Assembly: GCA_018673255.1 (NCBI GenBank)
Contig: JABHDC010000183.1
Location: forward strand, 1 to 28,036
Direction of reading: 5' to 3'
DNA length: 28,036 nucleotides
DNA from: Gemmatimonadota bacterium
Lineage (GTDB): Bacteria; Latescibacterota; UBA2968; UBA8231
Below are positions 22,347 to 28,036 of the stretch, one piece after another; the first letter of the stretch is position 1, and every line of letters starts with the position of its first letter. Both the position numbers and the translations under genes were made by a program. The notes beneath the pieces are model-generated. The model was not told where the DNA came from. It worked only from the letters and a program-made list of their open reading frames with translations, and ran no database searches.

Positions 22347-25300
22347 TCAGGCGGCGATCGCGCCTCGCAATCGCCGGCTGAGGATCCGCATCATGCTGAA
22401 GGCAATGGACGAATACCTGCGTAGAATGCGCTCCAGATCACTACGCTGAAGAGACAGGAGCCGGCAGTCGCCATCGGCGATGACCGAAGCTGAACGGGGC
22501 TCGTCATCCAGCAGGGACATGTCACCGAAGACCTGCTTGTCCGACAGGATGGCGACTCTGGTGCCTTCTTCGTCCCCGTCGCCGAAGCTGCGGACTTCGA
22601 GTTGACCGGCCACGACGATATACATCTTGTCACCAAGCGAGCCCTGCTCGATGACGTGGGTTGCTGCCTTGACCGCTTCTTCCTGTACTGACAGAGCAAT
22701 GTGATACAGCTCCTCCAGGGGCAGGGCCGCAAAGAAGGGCGAACCCTTCAGGAAGGTGATCTTCTCCATATTCGTCAGCGGCTGATCGCCGGTCTCGTCA
22801 CGCTGAGATTCGCTCATCTGTTCCATGATCTCCCTTACCTGCGGCGGGATGTCGCCGTGGTCACCTTCGCTCATTCTGTTCAGTACGTGGCTGCGCCCCA
22901 GACGAAACGCGGTCCATGCCGCCGCCATCTTCGTCCATGGGTCCGGCCCTTCCAGCACGTGCCCCAGGGCATGATCCAGATCCAGTGGCGGCGAGACATC
23001 GCGCCAGCCACTCAGTGCCCAGGCTCGCTGTGATTGCTCTTCTTCATCATCGATCAACAAGGGCAGCAAGGGCTCGAGCAATTCGCGGTTGCCGATATTC
23101 TCCAGTAACTCAATCGCATTCTCTCGTGCCTGGGCATCATCTTCACCCATGCGATCCACGAGATCTGCCACAACGTCCACATCACCCAGTTGACCCAGCA
23201 GTCGCATCGCCGACTCCCTGGCACTGTCAGTAGCCAGCGTCAGCTGGTCGCGGAGCAACCGGGTCTCCTCGTCCTGCCCGGCGGCCAGCAACAGTTCGAT
23301 GACGACACGGGATCGGTGAGCCTCCAGCAGACGCCGACGCGTGGCCGGAAGAAGGGTGGCTACCATGTCATCATCCCCTTGGCTCAGCACACTCGACAGC
23401 CCGTCCCATTGCTTGACCGAGGCAGTCTCCAAAGCCATCAGCAGAGCTTGTCCCCCATTCTCACCATCCTGAGCCCGGCGTTCTGACAGGGTCGTAACTG
23501 CCGCCTCGACCACGTCACGATCCGGATCCGCAAGCATGTCGACGAGAAGCCGCGTTCCATCCTCGGCATCAGCGATCAGTGTTCGCACAGCCGCCTCACG
23601 AACAGCGGGATGGTGGTGATCCAGATGATCCCGAATCCCAAGCAGATACGTTCCCGCCTGCCCTGTTCGCAGGGCGACATCGATCCCGGCGGCAATGTCA
23701 TCGACCTGTTCTGAGCCGATCAAACCCTCCAGCATCAGCCCGCGCGCCGTGCTCGAATCCTCATCACCGAGCCGCTCCAAGATGACGAGAAACTCCGACT
23801 GCAGGCTGGCATTGCCCGCATCGGGAACCAGTCGCTGAGAGACGGCCGCGATCACACGCTGATGCTGTGTATCCTCCAGGTCGCAGGCCGAAACCAGTTG
23901 AGAGAGCCACCGGGCCGTGCTGAGCCGCACCTCTTCGTCCTCGTCATCCAGATGCAGCAGGGCGCGATCAAGGATACCCGCATCTACCGTTGAGGCACCC
24001 AGGGATCGCAGCGCCGCGGACCGGATTCTTGGATTGTCATGGTCGATGAGTGGGTCACAGACCTGAGCCGCCACCTGCTCATTCTGCCGCAGAATCTCGA
24101 TCCCCATCTCGCGCACACCATCATCGGCGTGGAGTAGGAGCGATCGTGGAAATTCGACAGACTCGGCCACGACCTGTCGCATGGCCTGCATCGCCTGCTC
24201 ATCCTCCACGTCGAAGTCCTGATCCTTCACGGCCTGAATCAGCACCTGTCGGTGACTCTGACGCAGGCGCCATCCAACCCATGCCATCAGCATGCTTGCC
24301 AGTGCCAGTCCGGTGAACAGTTGGGACAGGGTGAGGACGCTCTGAGCGTGCAGAGCCGTGACGCCAGCTCCCAGGAGTCCGCCAAAGAGCATGAAGCCCC
24401 CCTCCATGATCATGCGGACACCGTCGGCATTGCGATCGGGGACCAGCTTCATCAACACCTGATAGGTGGGCGCGATGACTGCGTCCAGGAGCACGTAGTT
24501 CAACAGATTGATGGCGAAGATGACGGCCAGAACAGGCAGAGGCACAACCTGACCGAAGGCGCCGATCAGCAATGCAGCTGCGACGGCATGGATGATGCAG
24601 ACCCACAGGTAGACATTGCCCACCCCGAGCCAGCGTAACACATGCCGCAGGAGGAAGGTCGTAGTCAGCATCGTTGCCAGGCCCGCGATGGCGAAGAAGG
24701 CGCCAAAGTAGCCGGTGATCTGCGCCTCGTCGGCGAAACTCTCCCGTGCGACGACATTGAAGCCGTAGTGGATGGCCGTGTACAGGGCGAACAGGACCAG
24801 TGACAGCACGAAGAGGGCCCGTAGATACGAGGATCGAGCGAAGTAATCCAGATTCTGCCGCATCGACGCGGCACCCCCACTGCTCTCGCCTGCTGGGGTC
24901 ACGAAGTATCGTCGCATCAGAGGACGCAGCAGTCCGATCACAATCAGCGTGTTGACGGCTGCCAGGCCGTAGATCTGCCAGGAGGCCCAATCCAGACGCC
25001 CCAGGGCCCCAACGAGGAAGCCGCCGCTGATGTCCCCCAGCGTCGTCGAGGCGGCCAGCAATGGAAACAGCACCTTGGCGCGCGAGGCGAAGCAGATCCC
25101 ACCCGCCACGATCCATACCTGGAAGCCGGCGATATTCCGAATGAGTTCAGATGAGACGAAGAGAAAAGAATAGAAGCGGTCACCCACCGGGTTGGCGGCC
25201 GACTGGGCTCCGATCAGGGCGACCGTATTGATTCCCAGCACGATCGCCAGCAGGAAGAAGAGACTCATCACGAGCCGGTGACGCTGGATCCTGGTCGTGA

Positions 25301-25517
25301 GCCACGACAATACGATCATCGTCACACAGAACAGGATCGCGATCCAGCTGTACATCTCCGGTAGATGATCCGGACCGACGCGGATATTGAAAACGCCGGA
25401 GGCAACCGCTTTGACGATGCCGTCGTCCACAGCCACCAGATAGAAGGCCAGCGCCGCCAGGCTCAGGCGTGGCACCTCATTTCGTCGGAGGTTGAGGAGT
25501 CTCAGCAGTCGATGCAT
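22347..25517 (-). CDS. Transporter-HEAT-cyclic-nucleotide-binding fusion (NTT/MFS-like)
   Basis: This 1056-residue protein has three parts. Residues about 15-417 form roughly twelve hydrophobic helices of MFS or ATP/ADP-translocase (NTT) type, beginning with RLSLAALAFYLVAVDDGIVK. Residues about 435-890 are HEAT-like helical repeats, seen in recurring segments such as LIDHDNPRIRSAALRSLG, LDDEDEEVRLSTARWLSQL, LDHHHPAVREAAVRTL and GEDDAQARENAIELLENIG. Residues 917-1056 are a cyclic-nucleotide-binding domain starting MEKITFLKGSPFFAALPLEE, with phosphate cassette FGDMSLLDDEPRSASV (F997, D999 in place of the usual glutamate, R1008). The likely idea is a transporter gated or regulated by a nucleotide. 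NTT-like transporters with HEAT and nucleotide-binding extensions have been reported in free-living bacteria. It starts 26 bases after the oxidoreductase stop. Confidence 0.85.
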   Translation of the reverse strand: MHRLLRLLNLRRNEVPRLSLAALAFYLVAVDDGIVKAVASGVFNIRVGPDHLPEMYSWIAILFCVTMIVLSWLTTRIQRHRLVMSLFFLLAIVLGINTVALIGAQSAANPVGDRFYSFLFVSSELIRNIAGFQVWIVAGGICFASRAKVLFPLLAASTTLGDISGGFLVGALGRLDWASWQIYGLAAVNTLIVIGLLRPLMRRYFVTPAGESSGGAASMRQNLDYFARSSYLRALFVLSLVLFALYTAIHYGFNVVARESFADEAQITGYFGAFFAIAGLATMLTTTFLLRHVLRWLGVGNVYLWVCIIHAVAAALLIGAFGQVVPLPVLAVIFAINLLNYVLLDAVIAPTYQVLMKLVPDRNADGVRMIMEGGFMLFGGLLGAGVTALHAQSVLTLSQLFTGLALASMLMAWVGWRLRQSHRQVLIQAVKDQDFDVEDEQAMQAMRQVVAESVEFPRSLLLHADDGVREMGIEILRQNEQVAAQVCDPLIDHDNPRIRSAALRSLGASTVDAGILDRALLHLDDEDEEVRLSTARWLSQLVSACDLEDTQHQRVIAAVSQRLVPDAGNASLQSEFLVILERLGDEDSSTARGLMLEGLIGSEQVDDIAAGIDVALRTGQAGTYLLGIRDHLDHHHPAVREAAVRTLIADAEDGTRLLVDMLADPDRDVVEAAVTTLSERRAQDGENGGQALLMALETASVKQWDGLSSVLSQGDDDMVATLLPATRRRLLEAHRSRVVIELLLAAGQDEETRLLRDQLTLATDSARESAMRLLGQLGDVDVVADLVDRMGEDDAQARENAIELLENIGNRELLEPLLPLLIDDEEEQSQRAWALSGWRDVSPPLDLDHALGHVLEGPDPWTKMAAAWTAFRLGRSHVLNRMSEGDHGDIPPQVREIMEQMSESQRDETGDQPLTNMEKITFLKGSPFFAALPLEELYHIALSVQEEAVKAATHVIEQGSLGDKMYIVVAGQLEVRSFGDGDEEGTRVAILSDKQVFGDMSLLDDEPRSASVIADGDCRLLSLQRSDLERILRRYSSIAFSMMRILSRRLRGAIAA

Positions 25518-25543
25518 GGGTGGGCCGGGGCGGCGCCGCCGGA

Positions 25544-26698
25544 TCAGCTGCGGCCGAGGCGATGATCTTCCGCCTCAAGCCATTCGTGATATGGGCGTGG
25601 CATCTGTTCGGGAAGTCCGAGACCGGCCTCTTCACGCCATCTGAGCAACGGATGGTTTCGATCCGCCTGTGGCAGAGCGATGCGGCGACCTTGAGCGGCC
25701 GAATCGAAGATCCCCATCATGATCTCCATCACGTGCCGGCCTTCAACGCCCGAGCACGTATGCGGCCTGTCTTCGTCGAGGGCCTGCACGAAGTCATCCG
25801 CGAAGGCGTAGTCTGCCTCAGCTGCCGATCCTGCCACGTCAAAGCTGTCAGGATAGATGGGATCCAGTGCCACCCACCCACTGTCACTGCCCGGTTCATC
25901 ATGGGCCACCGGCAGGAACCAGGCTGCCCCGGAACGCCAGAACAGCCTGCCCTGCGTGCCATACACTTCTAACGCGTAAGCCGTGGAATCCACTTTCGGG
26001 AAACGATGCTGGAGCAGGGTCGCCGTCACACCATCACCAAAGGTGAGTTGGGCCGTCAGATGTTCACCGAGAATCCACCCCATGCCATTGGCAGCAGGGA
26101 TAACGTCGTCAGGAGTCACCGCACGACCATCAACCAGTGCCGTCGCCTCCACGTGGTGACAGGGACCGGCGATGCCCAGCATGTTGTTGAGCATGTGAGT
26201 ACCGATGTTCATCAGACCGTAGCCGGCATAATATCCCTTGCCACTGCCCTGCAGATAGCGAGGTTCGCCGATTCGCCCCTGCGTCACCGCCGCTTGCAAG
26301 GCCCGCATGGGCCCGCCACATCGACCCTGGTGGTGGACGGCGACCTGCACACCGTACTTCGATGCGGTGGCCAGCACTTCATCCGCCTCGGTCAGGGTCT
26401 GGCACAGTGGCTTCTCGATGTCGATGTGAACACCGTGGGCCAGCACGTCCATCGCCAGTTGGTAGTGCAGTTCAGTGGCCGTTGGGATGGCGACGATGTC
26501 CGGTGACTCGGCTTGGATCATCCGGTGGAAGTCGTCGTAGCGGGCTTCAATGCCCAGTTCGTCACCCAGACCATCACGACGGTCGGCCAGCAGATCACAC
26601 AAGCCCACCAGCTGCGTCCTCGGGTGTTGGTGATAGGCACGGGCGGCGGCGGCACCTCGACCGCGACAGCCGAGAATGGCGACTCGATAGGTCTTCAT
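25544..26698 (-). CDS. Gfo/Idh/MocA-family oxidoreductase
   Basis: The 384-residue protein starts at ATG 26698, overlapping the upstream kinase-like gene by four bases (ATGA), with AGGA just upstream. It has an N-terminal Rossmann fold (YRVAILGCRGRGAAAARAYH, then LVGLCDL), the catalytic-lysine signature IEKPLCQTLTEADEV (residues about 94-108) and a C-terminal mixed sheet domain with a conserved GTHMLNNMLG histidine helix near residue 167. Members oxidise or reduce sugar and inositol derivatives with NAD(P). The nucleotide fingerprint GCRGRG is a common variant of GxGxxG. Its place between a signalling protein and a transporter fusion is unusual and gives no direct substrate clue. Confidence 0.92.
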   Translation of the reverse strand: MKTYRVAILGCRGRGAAAARAYHQHPRTQLVGLCDLLADRRDGLGDELGIEARYDDFHRMIQAESPDIVAIPTATELHYQLAMDVLAHGVHIDIEKPLCQTLTEADEVLATASKYGVQVAVHHQGRCGGPMRALQAAVTQGRIGEPRYLQGSGKGYYAGYGLMNIGTHMLNNMLGIAGPCHHVEATALVDGRAVTPDDVIPAANGMGWILGEHLTAQLTFGDGVTATLLQHRFPKVDSTAYALEVYGTQGRLFWRSGAAWFLPVAHDEPGSDSGWVALDPIYPDSFDVAGSAAEADYAFADDFVQALDEDRPHTCSGVEGRHVMEIMMGIFDSAAQGRRIALPQADRNHPLLRWREEAGLGLPEQMPRPYHEWLEAEDHRLGRS

Positions 26699-27711
26699 TC
26701 TTCCTTTTTGTCCTTCCCCCAGATGTCGACCATATCCGGCCCATCAACGATGTATTCACTGGATGACACCTCGTCCAGCGTCCGCAGACGTTCGGTGACG
26801 TCTGAGATTCGTTTCACCTGTGTCTCAATCCGCTCCAGCTTCTTCCGCGATTTATCATCCAGATCCTTGTTCAACAGACGCAGGGATTGTGCATTGGTGG
26901 AGATGATGACGAGGGGATTGTTGATCTCGTGATTCACTGTGATCACCATCTGACCCACCGTCGCCAGCTTCTCCATGCTGATCAGTTCGGATTCCAGCCT
27001 GGCCTGCTCGGTGACATCCTCCACGACCAGGATCGCCCCCTTCAGAGTCCCTCGATGATCGTGGAGGGGTTGGGCCTGCGCCGCGATCACCAACTCACCC
27101 TCCAGCAAAGCCTCACGCTCTGCTTCCATCGTCTGAACCGAAGCCATGGCGTCGGCGCAGAGCGTGCCCCAGCGTTCACCTGTGGCATCCGGCGCCAGAT
27201 CTCTGACATCGGATCCGATCAACTCGGCCAGGTCTCCCCTGCCGACCAGCCGGGCGCCCAGATCCCGCATTCTCCGGTTGGCAAAGGTGATCCGCCCCGC
27301 TGCATCGAGAACGGCGATGCCAAGGGGGATGTCTGCAAGAATCGCTTCCAGGTAGTGACGGGCGTCGAGATGAATGCGTTCGGTAAGACGTGCATCGGTC
27401 ACGTCGATGAAGAACACGACGAAGAGCTCGCCCTCGCCCGCACGCGTGACGCTGACCTCGTAGTGGCGATCCTGCCGACGCCACTCGAAGGTCTCTTCCT
27501 CACCAGGACGCACCAGTCTCGCCGTGGCCAGGGCCAGTTCATCGCCGAGATCGTCTGTTGCCAGGACGTCTGTCAGCTCTTTGGCAGCCGCGTCATTCCG
27601 GTGTAGTCCAAACAGGGCCGCGGCTCGGCTGTTGACCTCCTGCACCGTCAATGCATCATCGACGACGATCGCACCGCGCGGGAATTTCTGCAGCAGATCA
27701 TCCATGGTCAT
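26695..27711 (-). CDS. Two-PAS protein with HisKA domain but no ATPase domain
   Basis: The 338-residue protein has an N-terminal PAS (residues about 5-108, GAIVVDDALTVQEVNSRAAALFG), a second PAS (about 118-240, GIAVLDAAGRITFANRRMRDLG), then a dimerisation and phospho-acceptor helix pair (about 245-320) with H-box H261 in VNHEINNPLVII. It stops about 18 residues after the helices, at SSSEYIVDGPDMVDIWG, with no N, G1 or G2 boxes. The stop overlaps the next start (ATGA), so this looks like the natural end, not a frameshift. Such proteins could be phosphotransfer partners phosphorylated by another kinase, or dimerisation subunits. It starts at ATG 27711, four bases overlapping the HDOD gene. No membrane segment, so cytoplasmic. 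Confidence 0.85.
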   Translation of the reverse strand: MTMDDLLQKFPRGAIVVDDALTVQEVNSRAAALFGLHRNDAAAKELTDVLATDDLGDELALATARLVRPGEEETFEWRRQDRHYEVSVTRAGEGELFVVFFIDVTDARLTERIHLDARHYLEAILADIPLGIAVLDAAGRITFANRRMRDLGARLVGRGDLAELIGSDVRDLAPDATGERWGTLCADAMASVQTMEAEREALLEGELVIAAQAQPLHDHRGTLKGAILVVEDVTEQARLESELISMEKLATVGQMVITVNHEINNPLVIISTNAQSLRLLNKDLDDKSRKKLERIETQVKRISDVTERLRTLDEVSSSEYIVDGPDMVDIWGKDKKEE

Positions 27712-28036
27712 TCGGCCGGTCGGTGACGCGGAATGTCGGTGAACTCGCGATCCATCCTGTTCATGAGTGCTTCGACTCGGGGCATGTCGAAACCGAGGGT
27801 CTCAAGCGCCTCAGGCATCAGACGCGGAATACGTCGATCCCCCCCGCTGCCGAAGGATTCAGCGCGAACCAGTACATCGGCCAGGTGCACGGCAGCCGTG
27901 CGCTGGGCATGGTCGCGATGTGGGCAGAAGTCATGGTGGTCCTGGATGGGCTCGATCAGCTTGGCCGGCAGTGCCCACTTGGAAAGCAGCCACGTGCCGA
28001 TCTCGCCGTGGTGACAACCGAGCAGATCCAGCTCCG
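27708..28036 (-). CDS. HDOD-domain protein, C-terminal part (5' end outside window)
   Basis: The visible 108 codons are the C-terminal part of a larger gene; the frame is open to the window end with no start needed. They contain the HDOD/HD-related core LLGCHHGEIGTWLLSKWALP, then IQDHHDFCPH and AAVHLADVLVRAESFGSG, typical of signalling HDOD proteins that combine with receivers and phosphodiesterase-like modules. HDOD domains lack most HD catalytic residues and act as binding or signalling modules. The stop overlaps the PAS/HisKA start by four bases (ATGA), so both belong to one operon and probably one signalling pathway. An internal ATG at 27890 is not the start. Confidence 0.75.
   Translation of the reverse strand, partial: ELDLLGCHHGEIGTWLLSKWALPAKLIEPIQDHHDFCPHRDHAQRTAAVHLADVLVRAESFGSGGDRRIPRLMPEALETLGFDMPRVEALMNRMDREFTDIPRHRPAE

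Noticed and set aside
24199..25116. 305-codon minus-strand frame inside the transporter fusion
   Set aside because: It is an alternate frame of the same strand, R/G/P-rich, without domains; the 1056-codon frame carries helices, HEAT repeats and a CNB domain.
26600..26760. Frameshift that might restore a HATPase domain to the PAS/HisKA protein
   Set aside because: No N, G1 or G2 box is seen downstream and the Gfo/Idh gene begins in the stop codon, so the short form looks natural.
1..28036. CRISPR arrays, transposases, tRNA or rRNA genes
   Set aside because: None seen by reading: no regular repeat-spacer series, no transposase motifs, no cloverleaf candidates that I could support.

Overview
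The window is a densely coded, roughly 60% GC bacterial chromosome segment with short intergenic gaps and no tRNA, rRNA, CRISPR array or insertion sequence that I can see. Gene content (heparinase II/III-like protein, cysteine-type sulfatase, several polysaccharide/amide hydrolases, URO-D-fold proteins, Gfo/Idh/MocA oxidoreductase, PIG-L protein of the 'AHAADF' type, HDOD and PAS signalling proteins, a CcmH protein with an unusual motif) resembles free-living degraders such as Latescibacterota/Poribacteria/Gemmatimonadota-type lineages. That taxonomic guess rests on recalled gene-content resemblance only.

Layout. Bases 2-5445 (+) hold the 3' part of a heparinase II/III-like gene, a zinc-ribbon response regulator, an EamA/DMT-type transporter and a class III aminotransferase. 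A small zincin-like metallopeptidase (-) converges on the aminotransferase. From 5901 (+) come a divergent Fpg-family glycosylase translationally coupled to a PfkB sugar kinase. A 453-base stretch follows with a CRP-like palindrome, a 26-residue membrane miniprotein, a possible propeller-gene remnant and two mutually exclusive hairpins, ahead of a CcmH-like gene. A zinc-ribbon methyltransferase and a secreted phytase-like propeller follow.

Bases 10635-21190 hold a likely catabolic locus: a PIG-L deacetylase/hydratase-like gene (-) diverges from an eight-gene (+) run of amidohydrolase, GH32/43-like propeller, URO-D-like 1, ROK fructokinase-like kinase, URO-D-like 2, endonuclease IV (nfo), M20 peptidase/amidohydrolase and sulfatase. 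The run has several overlaps of 1-4 bases and ends in a perfect 13-bp hairpin. The enzymes suit removal of acyl/amide and sulfate groups from a sugar-containing substrate followed by phosphorylation, but the substrate cannot be read from the sequence.

Bases 21251-28036 (-) hold a signalling/transport operon, in transcription order: HDOD protein (cut by the window end), two-PAS protein with a HisKA domain but no ATPase domain, Gfo/Idh/MocA oxidoreductase, a 1056-residue transporter-HEAT-cyclic-nucleotide-binding fusion, and after a repeat-rich gap a primary-like sigma-70 factor. The first three are joined by 4-base ATGA overlaps. This operon, and the catabolic locus, are the best candidates for undescribed systems here. 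Functions are assigned by motif reading only; no database search was run.
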